Shown one piece after another: positions 1-8,607 of a stretch of DNA of 64,000 bases. Source of the stretch: WRHT01 sp031550525 (GTDB taxonomy: Bacteria; Desulfobacterota; Desulfovibrionia; Desulfovibrionales; Desulfovibrionaceae). A program made the position numbers and the translations under genes. A model generated the notes under the pieces. The model did not search any database, had not been told where the DNA came from, and worked only from the letters and a program-made list of their open reading frames with translations. Location: the NCBI GenBank assembly GCA_031550525.1, contig JAVBON010000015.1:1-64000 (forward strand), read 5' to 3'. Positions within the stretch are counted from its first letter, which is position 1. Each line of letters starts with the position of its first letter.

Positions 1-116
1 GAATACATTAACCATACCTAAAACCTTTTTTTCGCAAATTAATTTTTCTTTGGTTTTTTTGGCTTTAGCAAAACGCGGTTCCGTTATTGTTTTATTTATA
101 TATTTTTGCCAATACA
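1..116. other. AT-rich stretch without a gene
   Basis: The first 116 bases are strongly AT-rich with several T-runs and contain no convincing coding frame or ribosome binding site. They could be the 3' end or downstream flank of a gene lying left of the window, since a strong plus-strand terminator follows at once. Nothing more specific can be supported. Confidence 0.4.
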
Positions 117-153
117 GCCGGGGCCGCGTGATAAGCGCGGCCCCGGCTTTTTT
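117..153 (+). terminator. Strong intrinsic terminator
   Basis: A perfect 12-bp GC-only stem (117-128 pairing with 136-147) with a 7-nt loop is followed by six T residues on the plus strand. It must end a transcript that starts to the left of the window, or one starting within the AT-rich first 116 bases. Confidence 0.85.
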
Positions 154-338
154 GCGCGAAAATTTTAGAACAGGCTGCCGCCTTTTATTCCGCGTCTGGG
201 GCCAACGTGCATGAAGGCTGCTGGGAAAATGGGACTAAGGGCGGAGAAAACGGAGCAATCCGCAAGCAAACGTCACGGGACGAAAGGAGGGTGGAGCATT
301 CTTTAATTTAACAATGGCGCGGCCAAGGGCCGCAAGCA
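154..338 (+). other. Unexplained block between two terminators; possible small RNA or 31-aa ORF
   Basis: This block lies between two strong hairpin terminators. It contains a plus-strand ORF of 31 codons (ATG at 211, TAA at 304-306) encoding a small Lys/Arg/Gly-rich peptide. The ORF has no good Shine-Dalgarno site. Several short complementary segments suggest structure, for example GGCGGA with TCCGC around 240-270. I could not match it to SRP RNA, 6S RNA, tmRNA or a riboswitch by eye. A small RNA ending at the 339-377 hairpin fits best, but this is inference only. Confidence 0.2.
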
Positions 339-737
339 AAAACGCTTCGGGATTGAAGGCCCCGAAGCGTTTTTTTTATTTGGCCCGCCTAATTCTTTTT
401 GCAATTTTTTGGGCAAAGAATGAAGCAGGATATCGTACGATTCATCGATCATTTCTTTAAGCATAGCTTCCGGCACGTCTCCGTCAAGGGATACGGAGTT
501 CCAGTGCAATTTGTTCATATAGTAGCCTGGAGTGATGTCTTTATACTCCATGCGCAGTTGCGCGCCATAGCCGGGTTCCAGTTTAAGGGTGATAATTGGT
601 TTGCCGTTGCTATCTTTACCATGCATGGCAAACATTTTTCCGCAAACCGTATAGAGGGTGGCTTCCCATTCTTCCTTAAAGTTTTTTTGGGAACCTTTTT
701 TTGTAAGGCAGTAGCTATCAATCCAATTATTTTTCAT
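303..737 (-). CDS. MmcQ/YjbR family protein with an extended C-terminus
   Basis: A 144-aa protein recognisable as MmcQ/YjbR by its small alpha/beta fold with the GYYMNKLHWNSV segment near residue 70 and the closing DESYDILLHSLPK helix. Family members are usually near 115-120 residues and have a CyaY-like fold. They are often annotated as DNA-binding but have no firmly known role. The last 22 or so codons here are read through the terminator hairpin at 339-377 and are Pro/Arg-rich, unlike the family. In another frame a TAG follows the A-run around 396-402, so the original stop may have been lost by a one-base slip. The ATG at 737 has only a weak ribosome binding site. The family call is fairly sure, the C-terminus is not. 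Confidence 0.75.
   Translation of the reverse strand: MKNNWIDSYCLTKKGSQKNFKEEWEATLYTVCGKMFAMHGKDSNGKPIITLKLEPGYGAQLRMEYKDITPGYYMNKLHWNSVSLDGDVPEAMLKEMIDESYDILLHSLPKKLQKELGGPNKKNASGPSIPKRFCLRPLAAPLLN
339..377. terminator. Bidirectional-looking hairpin with T tract
   Basis: A 13-bp stem (339-351 with 361-373) and a 9-nt loop is followed by a T run on the plus strand, and by a shorter T run on the minus strand contributed by the A-rich 5' side. Unusually, it lies inside the 3' end of the minus-strand YjbR-like reading frame (303-737) rather than after it. Confidence 0.75.
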
Positions 738-789
738 GGTTAACCCGGCAGTATTTTACAAAAATACCGTCTTTTCAAAAAGTATTTAT

Positions 790-1452
790 TTACAGTGCAA
801 GCACCTCAAAAAGCCGCAAGGCGTCTTCAGCCAGGTAATCAGGAGCGGCTAGGCGCATTTTCGCCATATCCGCATTGCCTGAAAGCACGCCACCGGTGAT
901 GCATCCGGCTGCTTTTCCGGCAGTTATGTCCATGGGGTGGTCGCCCACCATAATTACGTTTTGCGGCTCCGCGCCCATGGCTGCCAAGGCCCGCAACAGA
1001 TGGGCCGGGTGCGGTTTAAGCTCGGCCGCCGGCACGTCGCCCCGGCTGAACAGGCAGTGGCAAAAGGCCGCATGTTCCGGAAAAACCGTTTTCACCGCCG
1101 CGCGGCAGTTACGTGTTACTATGCCGCAACGCATACCCGCATTACGCAGTTTTTCAAGCAGCGGCAGGGTAAAAGGGAAAAGCTCACTATTTTGGGCCGC
1201 TTTTACTTCAAATTCGCTTACAATTTGCTCGGTAAGAGAATTTATTGCCGCAGCCTGTTGCGGGTATGCGGCGCACAGGGCGTATACGTTTTCCATAAGC
1301 GGCATTTGCGGCCGGTTTAAAGCCTCCGCCGGTATTTGCAGCAGGCCGGATAATCCCTTCAGCGTTATTTTGCGCATTTGCGCAAAATCAATGGTCAGGC
1401 GCGCAAGGGTGCCGTCAAAGTCAAAGAGTGCCGCAGTTATATTGCTGTTCAC
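790..1452 (-). CDS. HAD-superfamily hydrolase, phosphoglycolate-phosphatase-like
   Basis: A 220-aa cytosolic HAD phosphatase. Motif I is FDFDGTLARL near residue 10, motif II is the VTRN segment in mid-protein, and motif IV is MVGDHPMDITAGKAAG, where the two Asp residues bind Mg2+. An alpha-helical cap lies between motifs I and II, as in Gph/PGP-type enzymes, so a small phosphorylated metabolite is the likely substrate; which one cannot be told. The start is a GTG whose GTGA overlaps the stop of the upstream YcaO-TPR gene by 4 nt, so the two are translationally coupled and probably co-transcribed. Confidence 0.85.
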   Translation of the reverse strand: MNSNITAALFDFDGTLARLTIDFAQMRKITLKGLSGLLQIPAEALNRPQMPLMENVYALCAAYPQQAAAINSLTEQIVSEFEVKAAQNSELFPFTLPLLEKLRNAGMRCGIVTRNCRAAVKTVFPEHAAFCHCLFSRGDVPAAELKPHPAHLLRALAAMGAEPQNVIMVGDHPMDITAGKAAGCITGGVLSGNADMAKMRLAAPDYLAEDALRLFEVLAL

Positions 1453-3179
1453 GATTTAAGCAGGTCTTCAAGGTGGCGGCGGGCAAACTCCAGGCCCGGC
1501 TCAATTTCAATGGCTGCCGTAAGATAATGGGCGGCAGCCTCTTTATTGCCCAAAAATTTGTTGCATACGCCAAGGTTGGCAATATCCATTACCGAGCCTT
1601 TATCCAGATGCCGCACTATATATTCAAAATATCGCGCGGCTTCGGCATAGTTTTGCAGCTTGTAGCAGCAAACCCCGGCCAGATTGTGGTATTCCTTCAT
1701 TTCAGGGCAATACTCCACCGCGCGGCGCAATATTGGCAGGGCTTCCGCCCAGCGTTCCAGCCCCGTAAGCACATAGGCCTGGTAAAAGGCGGCCAGCGCC
1801 TTAGATTCTTTGTCCGGCTGCAGGGGCTCGGCCTGCGCGAAGAGCAGGGCGGCCTTTTCGGCCTCGCCTTTATTCATGGCCAGCATGGCTTTGAAAAACG
1901 GCAGATAATGAGTTTGCGGGTAAATGCGCTCCAATTTTGCCAAACCGGCTTCCGCTTCGGCATCGGAATGTTCTTCCGCCAGAATGCGCCCGACAAACAG
2001 ACCCACCGAAGCGTTAACGTCGCGCTCGCGAAAACGAAAACCGGGCACAAAGCTGTAATGCGTGGGTACTTTGGTATCGGGGTTTGTGGTATCGACAGAA
2101 TACAGATTAAACCCCTGCCCGGCCAGACCGGAGCATAACGCGCGAAGTTCCGCAAGCACGTCGTCAGCCTCCAGACTGGGCAGGGAGCCTAGGGGGACGG
2201 CAGGGCCTTTCTGTAGCCAGGCTATATCTTGAAACTGGCTGTATTTGGGCAGGCCGGAGGCCTCATAGCAGGCCCCGCTGTTAAAATCGCCGGCAAGCTG
2301 CGCAACCTCGGTAACGGCGCGAATGGCCGCTTTGGCCGGGCTGGAGGCGGTTCCGGCCGTATATACTATTTCGGATTTTTCAGGGAAGGTCGCAGGGTCA
2401 AAGGCCAGCGCCGCAACGGTAGGCACGGGGAGACCATGGCTGAAATCCTTTAGCAGCAGGATTATCCCGTTGCCGCGAAAACGTTGCAAAAGTCCGCTTA
2501 ACACAGGGTCATCAATACTCTCTGGGGCTATAGTAGGCACTGGCTGTCCGGCTTCATCTATAATGCAGCAAACATGCCTCTCCACCAGCTCGCAAGCGCC
2601 TTGCATCACAGATTCCGCATCGGTGTTTCCGGCGGAGGAGCCATTAAACTCGCCCAGCTTTTTAAACCATTCCAACGGGGCGTACACGGTTTGCTCCGTT
2701 CCCACCTGCAATACCGGAAAAAACTTCCATTTGATAAGGTCAAGGGCCTGCGCGGCCTGGTCCGCCGTTCCAGCATCCCGCACTGATTTTATAATTTCGC
2801 TTATGTTAATGAGCTTGTCGCCAAAGTGGGCTTTGGCCTCGCTCCACGAGCCTTCAAAGGCGTGCGGGTCGCGCTTCCAGAAGGTAAAAAAACCGTAGCG
2901 CTCCATAAGCTCCATAACGGCCGAGGCCTCGGCCTGGTCGCGGGTGGCGCCCTTGCCCATTTGTTTGCGCGTGGGCATGAACATGCGCGCGCCGGAGCCA
3001 GCCACGCTCAGAAAAACCGGAATATCAAGGCGGCCGTTATCCACGCGTTTTACAGCGGAGAGTATTTCAATATTCAGTTCCGCCAACCTTTCCTTTACTT
3101 TTTTCACAGTTTCCGCCGGGCTTACGGCTTTATCCTGATCAAGGGTATAATGCTTGGGAGTGGAGGTAAGTTTAAACAT
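1449..3179 (-). CDS. YcaO-domain protein with C-terminal TPR repeats
   Basis: A 576-aa protein. Residues 1-380 form a YcaO domain with its glutamate-rich ATP-binding helix (ASAVMELMERY near residue 90) and the later EGSW/DTAQ-type core. Residues from about 395 to the end are tandem tetratricopeptide repeats, typically AxxYFExxxxxxP. YcaO enzymes use ATP to activate amide backbones (azoline, thioamide and amidine formation), and some act as accessory factors for beta-methylthiolation of ribosomal protein S12. No precursor peptide or partner dehydrogenase is adjacent, so a housekeeping or protein-modification role is more likely than peptide-natural-product synthesis. The TPR tail probably binds the substrate protein. 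It is coupled to the HAD phosphatase by a 4-nt overlap. Confidence 0.85.
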   Translation of the reverse strand: MFKLTSTPKHYTLDQDKAVSPAETVKKVKERLAELNIEILSAVKRVDNGRLDIPVFLSVAGSGARMFMPTRKQMGKGATRDQAEASAVMELMERYGFFTFWKRDPHAFEGSWSEAKAHFGDKLINISEIIKSVRDAGTADQAAQALDLIKWKFFPVLQVGTEQTVYAPLEWFKKLGEFNGSSAGNTDAESVMQGACELVERHVCCIIDEAGQPVPTIAPESIDDPVLSGLLQRFRGNGIILLLKDFSHGLPVPTVAALAFDPATFPEKSEIVYTAGTASSPAKAAIRAVTEVAQLAGDFNSGACYEASGLPKYSQFQDIAWLQKGPAVPLGSLPSLEADDVLAELRALCSGLAGQGFNLYSVDTTNPDTKVPTHYSFVPGFRFRERDVNASVGLFVGRILAEEHSDAEAEAGLAKLERIYPQTHYLPFFKAMLAMNKGEAEKAALLFAQAEPLQPDKESKALAAFYQAYVLTGLERWAEALPILRRAVEYCPEMKEYHNLAGVCCYKLQNYAEAARYFEYIVRHLDKGSVMDIANLGVCNKFLGNKEAAAHYLTAAIEIEPGLEFARRHLEDLLKS

Positions 3180-3290
3180 GTGGTTTTGTCATTTAGTTTA
3201 ATAAGTTAATTGCGAATACGATGCGATGTTATGCCACAGGTTGTTTTAACCCATGGCTGCATCGGGGCCACGGTAATATAAAAGTGAAAA

Positions 3291-3316
3291 AAGAGGGAGA
3301 AGTTTTTCTTCTCCCT
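3291..3316 (-). terminator. Intrinsic terminator of the SNF2 helicase gene
   Basis: A 9-bp AGGGAGAAG/CTTCTCCCT stem with a 5-nt loop is followed on the minus strand by a run of T residues. It lies about 75 bases past the helicase stop codon and upstream of the YcaO-TPR start at 3179. Confidence 0.75.
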
Positions 3317-3390
3317 AATACTCTGCCAAAGCGTATTCTCAATAATGTTGCCTGGTCAAGTGGGTGTGCGGCTTAACCAAAGCGGCATAA

Positions 3391-6300
3391 CTACACCTCA
3401 AACAGCATTTCCAAATCGTCGCGCGTGAGGGAGCGGAAGGAGTTGTGGCCTGGTATGATTGATTCGGCCACGCCTTTTTTCTGCTCCTGCAACTGCAGTA
3501 TTTTTTCTTCAACGGTGTTCTGGCAGATCAGTTTATACGAGAACACCTGCCGGGTCTGGCCTATGCGGTGCGTACGGTCGGTGGCCTGGCTTTCCACAGC
3601 CGGGTTCCACCACGGGTCGTAATGAATGACGTAATCCGAACTGGTCAGGTTAAGGCCGGTGCCGCCAGCCTTGAGGGAAATAAGGAATATGGGAATATCC
3701 GGCGAGTTGTTGAAGCGGTCTACCTGATCAAAGCGGTCTTTGCTTGCGCCGTCCAGATAAGCGAAGGGTATTTCCTGCAATTGCAGCCAGTTGCGTATAA
3801 TATGCAGCATTTGCACGAATTGTGAGAATACCAGCACCTTATGGCCTTCTTCCACAATATCCGTAACCATATCTTTAAAGGCGTCAAACTTGCCCGAGGG
3901 CAGGTTGGTATGCACGCCGGGCAGGTCTATTTTTAGCAGGCGCGGGTGGCAGCAGATTTGGCGGAGCTTGAGCAGGGCGTCCAGAATGGACATCTGGCTT
4001 TTGGCCATGCCTTTTTGATCTACTGTAGACATAACCTGTTCCTTGAGCTTTTTGGCAAGCATGGCGTAAAGCTCGGCCTGTTCTTCCTCCAGCCCGCAGT
4101 AGGTGATGTTTTCGATTTTCGGCGGCAGGTCTTTGGCAACTTCGGCCTTGGTACGGCGCAGAATAAAGGGTTTTACGCGGGTACGCAAAAAGTCGAGGGT
4201 GTCGTTGTCGCCGTCTTTAATGGGCTTGACCACACCGCGCTGAAAGGCGTTTTGCGCGCCAAGGAAGCCAGGCATGAGAAACTCGAACAACGACCAAAGC
4301 TCAAAGAGGTTGTTTTCAATGGGTGTGCCGGAAAGGCATATGCGCAGTCTGGCGTTTATGCTGCGTACCGATACGGCCGTAATGGTGTTGGGGTTTTTTA
4401 TAGTCTGGGCTTCGTCCAAAATAATGCTGTTGAACTCGAACTTCTGCAGTTCTTCAAGGTCGCGGCGCAGCAAGGCGTAAGTGGTCATAACCAGGTTGGT
4501 CTGGTCAATCTTTTTGAACATGCTTTGGCGCTTGTTGCCGTAAATTACCAGCTTGCGCATGCTGGGCACGAATTTTTCAGCTTCGCGCTCCCAGTTAGGC
4601 AGCACGGAGGTGGGCACAACTATGAGGTTGGGTCCGTCATGCCCTTTTTCAATCATATGCTGCAAAAAGGTAAGGGTCTGCACGGTTTTGCCCAGGCCCA
4701 TTTCGTCCGCCAAAATGCCGCCAAAGCCATATTCGTTAAGAAAGTTAAGGTAAGAAACGCCCTGCTGCTGGTAGGCGCGCAACTCTGCCTGCAAGCCTTT
4801 GGGGGTTTCAACAGGTTCAATTTGTTTGAAGTTGTGTATTTTACTGCGCAGTGTGTTCCAGAAGGAGTCGGTTTGAGCGCCGGGCATTTCGTCCAGCAGG
4901 CTGTCCAGCACAGGGGCTTCAAACTGTTTGAAGGTTGTTTTGGGCGGGCCGGAGGGGTCAAGACCAAGGGCCTGCAGCTTGTGGGCGATTTTTTCCAGCC
5001 ACGATTCGGGCAGGCTGGTATACGAACCGTCTTTAAGCTGGGTGTAGCGCTTGCCTTCCAGCCAGGCCTTCCAGATTTTTTCCAAAGGCACGCTTTGGCC
5101 GTCGTATTGAATATCGATTTTGAGATCGAACCATTTTTCTTTTTCGTTGCTCTCCACCACCGCGTTGATAACAGGCTGCGACAGGCGCACCTTGTAGCGG
5201 CTGAGAGCCTTTTCGCCGTAAACGCGAAATTTTTCCACCAGCTTGGGGTAGGCGTCCAGCAAAAAGTTAATGGCGTCTTCAGGCTCAAGAAACCACTGTT
5301 TGGAAGAACGCGGTTGAAATTTCATTTCAACCAGGGTGCTTATCAGTTGCGCTTCCAGCTCGTGCTGACGGTGCACAAGGTAGGTGTTGCCTTCATAGCT
5401 ATAGCCGCCGGTGCGGAAATCGGGGTTGGGGCCGTTTATTATAAACTCGCCGTGGGCGGTTTCGTAAATGTTCTGGATTTGCATGGTAAGAAGGCTTCCT
5501 TCTTCATCCAGAAACAATTTGGGCTTGTATTCGGCCGGCATGAAAACCGGCTCCATGATTTTGAGAAAGTCTTCCTCATCGTAAAGGGCGGAAGAGGGCA
5601 GTTTGGTCCAGACCCGATCCAGAAATTCGGAAAGATCCTTTTGCGGCACGGTAGGCGGGTTTTGGGCCAGGTCTTGAATCAGGCTTGTTTCCAGCGCTGT
5701 TATTACGGGGTAAAAGCCCTGCTTCCAGCAAATCCACATGGGTTTTTGCCCGTGAAAAGTGTTGTCGGGCTCAACCTGCATGGTTTTGCCGTTGCGGTGC
5801 AAAAATACGCTGAAGGTAAGGGAGTTGTTTTTATCCAGCTCGGGGTGGAGCTTTAGGGAAATGGCGCTGGTTGAAACGTGGCAGTAAGTATTCGTCTCCT
5901 GCCACATAAGGTAGTGTTCACGCTGAATGCTCCATAGAAACCACGATACCAGACCGTCTGGTATGGTTACCCTGTGCCCGTAATAATCCATGCTCTGGCC
6001 TATAAGTTTGGCTAAAGCGGGCAGATCCGGCGAGAGCTCGCACCATTCGGGGTTTTCAATAATCTGCTCCAGCGTAATTTCCGTATGCACGTTGGAAAGG
6101 CCAGATTTGTTTTGTCTGGCGCGAAAAAGCTCTACCTGTAAACGGCCCGGTTCCGGAAAAAAACGGATAATCAGGTAATGCTTACCTGATTCCGGTTCAA
6201 TCTCAACAGTAAAAAAGTTGCGGAAGCTTTGCCGCCATTCAGTATTGGGAGGGATTTCAACAGCCTGCTCATTATGTGTTTCTGTTCTTAACTGGCTTTG

Positions 6301-6612
6301 CGCGCGCAAGGCCAAAGCGGCTATGTGCCTGCAAGGGCCGCCAAAACTGTCGGCATTGCAATTGCAGGTATGTGATACGGCTTTTTCGGCCAGCGAAAGT
6401 GAGATTTTGGGTCCGTAATTTTGAAAGTCTTCTTCCTGAATATTGCCCGAAATTTCATAGTAATTGCCATCGCGTTTAATACCGGACTTGACGGCATACT
6501 CATTGGAGGCCAGATTTCTGGCATCGTCAAAAATATACTCGGGCACCGCATCTTGTAAAAAATTAAACAAGAGATCAGCGGCTGTGTTGTCGTGTTCAGG
6601 GTTGTTACTCAT
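3391..6612 (-). CDS. SWIM zinc-finger SNF2-family helicase/ATPase
   Basis: About 1073 aa from the ATG at 6612. A SWIM zinc finger (CxC then CxH, residues about 100-115) near the N-terminus is followed by a long SNF2-associated region. The SNF2/RapA-like ATPase core then begins with DEMGLGKTVQTL (Walker A) and DEAQTIKN (Walker B), and the C-terminal helicase lobe has QFVQML, GGTGLNL and HRIGQT. Such proteins are DNA translocases thought to remodel DNA-protein or RNA polymerase complexes. The frame stays open upstream to a GTG at 6774, but those 54 residues look like noise (hydrophobic, Cys-rich) and overlap the divergent regulatory region. I therefore prefer the ATG giving MSNNPEHDNT, although neither start has a strong Shine-Dalgarno site. 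Monocistronic. Confidence 0.88.
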   Translation of the reverse strand: MSNNPEHDNTAADLLFNFLQDAVPEYIFDDARNLASNEYAVKSGIKRDGNYYEISGNIQEEDFQNYGPKISLSLAEKAVSHTCNCNADSFGGPCRHIAALALRAQSQLRTETHNEQAVEIPPNTEWRQSFRNFFTVEIEPESGKHYLIIRFFPEPGRLQVELFRARQNKSGLSNVHTEITLEQIIENPEWCELSPDLPALAKLIGQSMDYYGHRVTIPDGLVSWFLWSIQREHYLMWQETNTYCHVSTSAISLKLHPELDKNNSLTFSVFLHRNGKTMQVEPDNTFHGQKPMWICWKQGFYPVITALETSLIQDLAQNPPTVPQKDLSEFLDRVWTKLPSSALYDEEDFLKIMEPVFMPAEYKPKLFLDEEGSLLTMQIQNIYETAHGEFIINGPNPDFRTGGYSYEGNTYLVHRQHELEAQLISTLVEMKFQPRSSKQWFLEPEDAINFLLDAYPKLVEKFRVYGEKALSRYKVRLSQPVINAVVESNEKEKWFDLKIDIQYDGQSVPLEKIWKAWLEGKRYTQLKDGSYTSLPESWLEKIAHKLQALGLDPSGPPKTTFKQFEAPVLDSLLDEMPGAQTDSFWNTLRSKIHNFKQIEPVETPKGLQAELRAYQQQGVSYLNFLNEYGFGGILADEMGLGKTVQTLTFLQHMIEKGHDGPNLIVVPTSVLPNWEREAEKFVPSMRKLVIYGNKRQSMFKKIDQTNLVMTTYALLRRDLEELQKFEFNSIILDEAQTIKNPNTITAVSVRSINARLRICLSGTPIENNLFELWSLFEFLMPGFLGAQNAFQRGVVKPIKDGDNDTLDFLRTRVKPFILRRTKAEVAKDLPPKIENITYCGLEEEQAELYAMLAKKLKEQVMSTVDQKGMAKSQMSILDALLKLRQICCHPRLLKIDLPGVHTNLPSGKFDAFKDMVTDIVEEGHKVLVFSQFVQMLHIIRNWLQLQEIPFAYLDGASKDRFDQVDRFNNSPDIPIFLISLKAGGTGLNLTSSDYVIHYDPWWNPAVESQATDRTHRIGQTRQVFSYKLICQNTVEEKILQLQEQKKGVAESIIPGHNSFRSLTRDDLEMLFEV

Positions 6613-6814
6613 AGGCGCTTGCAGGTAAAAGATATTGAGGGGTTGATAATCATCAGGTTCACAAGTTTGCAAAACTCTGGTAACACAAAATAATCCGCCA
6701 AGGTGCATAATCATTGCCAAAACGGCGGTAAAAACACATCTGCAATGGGAAACGCCGTTTTTTATACGTTTCACCTGAGCGGTAAAAGATGTTCTAAAGT
6801 TTATGTTCTCTTTA

Positions 6815-6837
6815 GTTACATGCTGTTACATATGTAA
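6815..6837. promoter_or_regulatory. Candidate operator in a divergent intergenic region
   Basis: A perfect 12-bp palindrome TTACATATGTAA (6826-6837) is preceded by another TTACAT half-site at 6816-6821, giving a 10-bp repeat phase. It lies between the SNF2 helicase and the peptide-binding protein gene, where divergent promoters must be. No regulator can be named. Confidence 0.35.
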
Positions 6838-6918
6838 TATTGATTATGAATTATTAAACAATTTCTGCATGCTATCAGAAATTAATAAATTCGCAACGTT
6901 CAACCATACAAATTGAAT

Positions 6919-8607
6919 ATGCCAAGTTATAGAAAAAAAATTGTGTATGTTTTAGCTATTATTACAATGTGTTGCTTTGCGGCGCATGCCGCAGATTCTG
7001 CTGTAGGCGCAAAATGCGCGTTAGCAAACAATACCACACAAACGTTAAATTTCAACAATAAAAGTAACTTTTTTCCTGACTACGGGGATATTAAAGTTGA
7101 GGGCAGTATAGGCGAGCCCAGCAACCTTATACCGGCATTAAGCTCTGATTCGGCCTCCAGCCAGGCCACCGGGCGTATGTACGTGAATTTGATAAGATAT
7201 AATAAGGCGCTGGAAATAGAGGCATACGCTGCTGAATCCTATGAAGTGCTGGACGAGGGCCTGAGGCTGCGCTTTGTTTTGCGTAAAGATTTGCGCTGGA
7301 TGGACGGCCGCCCGCTCACCGTTGACGATGTGGAGTTTACCTACCGCCTGATGATAGACGAAAACACCCCCACGGCTTATGCCGGCGATTATAAACGGGT
7401 TAAGGAATTTAAAAAAATAGACCTGTACACCTTTGAGGCAACCTATGAGAAGCCTTATGCCAGAGCATTAATTAGCTGGATGATTGATATTTTGCCAAAG
7501 CACGCTCTGGAAGGGCAGGATTTGCACACCACGCCTCTAAGGCGCAACCCGGTTACCAGTGGGCCTTTCAAGCTTAAAAGCTGGCAGCCTGGCAGCAGGC
7601 TTACCTTGGTAGCCAACGACAAGTATTTTAAAGGCAGGCCCTACCTTGACGGCGTGGTAATACGCGTTATTCCCGATCTCACTACCATGTTTCTGGAACT
7701 GAGGGCGGGCAAGATAGACGCCATGGGCCTTACACCCCAGCAATACGTGTATCAGACAGATAATCCGGCTTTTTCCCAAAAGTATGAAGTATACAGATAC
7801 TTGAGCCTTGGGTATACTTTTATGGGCTTTAACCTGAAAAGCCCGCTGTTCGGCGACAAGCGCATAAGACAGGCTTTTGCCCACGCCATAAACAAAAATG
7901 ATATTATAAACGGTGTGTTGTTTGGCCAGGGCATACCCACCATCGGCCCGTATACGCCCGGAACCTTGTTTTACAACGATAAGATAGCGCCTTACGAATA
8001 CAGCCTTGAAAAAGCCTCGGCCCTGCTGTCCCAATGCGGTTGGCGCAAGGGCGCGGACGGTCTGCTGACAAAAGACGGCCAGCCTTTCGAATTTACCATA
8101 CTGGTTAATCAGGGTAACGAGCAGCGCGCCAAAATTGCCGTGATCATACAGAGCCAGTTGAAGAAATTGGGCATAACGGCTAACATACGCGCTGTTGAAT
8201 GGGCGGCCTTTTTAAACGATTTTTTAAATAAAGGTTTTTTCGATGCGCTTATTCTGGGCTGGAGCAGCACGCTTGACCCGGATTTGCACAGCGTGTGGCA
8301 TTCTTCCAACAGTTTCGCCGGCGGGCTTAACTTTATAGGGTACAGTAACGCCGAGGTGGACGAGCTTATTGAAGAAGGCCGCAGCACCTTTAACGATGAC
8401 GTGCGTAAAAAATGCTACGATCGCATACAAGAAATTTTGCACGACGAGCAGCCTTACAGCTTTTTTTACGTTCCTTACAGTTTCTCAGCAATAAGCAAGC
8501 GCTTTAAGGGTCTTGAACCGGTGCCGGTAATGGGTATTGAGCATAACTTGCCGGAGTGGTGGGTGCCAGCCAATCAACAATTATACAGGAATCTTTTGCA
8601 GCCATGA
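6919..8607 (+). CDS. Extracellular solute-binding protein, family 5 (oligopeptide/dipeptide ABC type)
   Basis: A 562-aa secreted protein. The ATG at 6919 starts a typical signal peptide (basic MPSYRKK, a hydrophobic stretch, cleavage after AHA). The mature part matches SBP_bac_5/DppA-OppA: RYNKALEIEAYAAESYEV near the N-terminus, then the LRKDLRWMDGRPLTVDDVEFTYR signature, then the C-terminal lobe with GFNLKSPLFGDKRIRQAFAHAIN. It would deliver peptides or related solutes to an ABC importer. No permease or ATPase gene is adjacent. A TTG two codons upstream (6913) would be in frame, but ATG is preferred. Its TGA overlaps the start of rel (ATGA), so both are probably on one mRNA. Confidence 0.9.
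   Translation: MPSYRKKIVYVLAIITMCCFAAHAADSAVGAKCALANNTTQTLNFNNKSNFFPDYGDIKVEGSIGEPSNLIPALSSDSASSQATGRMYVNLIRYNKALEIEAYAAESYEVLDEGLRLRFVLRKDLRWMDGRPLTVDDVEFTYRLMIDENTPTAYAGDYKRVKEFKKIDLYTFEATYEKPYARALISWMIDILPKHALEGQDLHTTPLRRNPVTSGPFKLKSWQPGSRLTLVANDKYFKGRPYLDGVVIRVIPDLTTMFLELRAGKIDAMGLTPQQYVYQTDNPAFSQKYEVYRYLSLGYTFMGFNLKSPLFGDKRIRQAFAHAINKNDIINGVLFGQGIPTIGPYTPGTLFYNDKIAPYEYSLEKASALLSQCGWRKGADGLLTKDGQPFEFTILVNQGNEQRAKIAVIIQSQLKKLGITANIRAVEWAAFLNDFLNKGFFDALILGWSSTLDPDLHSVWHSSNSFAGGLNFIGYSNAEVDELIEEGRSTFNDDVRKKCYDRIQEILHDEQPYSFFYVPYSFSAISKRFKGLEPVPVMGIEHNLPEWWVPANQQLYRNLLQP

Noticed and set aside
154..338. SRP RNA, 6S RNA, tmRNA or cobalamin riboswitch
   Set aside because: The diagnostic conserved loops or boxes of these RNAs are missing; only generic stems are present.
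3946..5856. 636-codon open frame antisense to the SNF2 helicase
   Set aside because: It is a shadow of the helicase codons on the opposite strand, with no start context, no family match and a composition typical of antisense frames in this genome.
6613..6774. N-terminal extension of the SNF2 helicase from GTG at 6774
   Set aside because: The 54 extra residues are Cys-rich and hydrophobic, unlike the family, and would cover the divergent promoter region.
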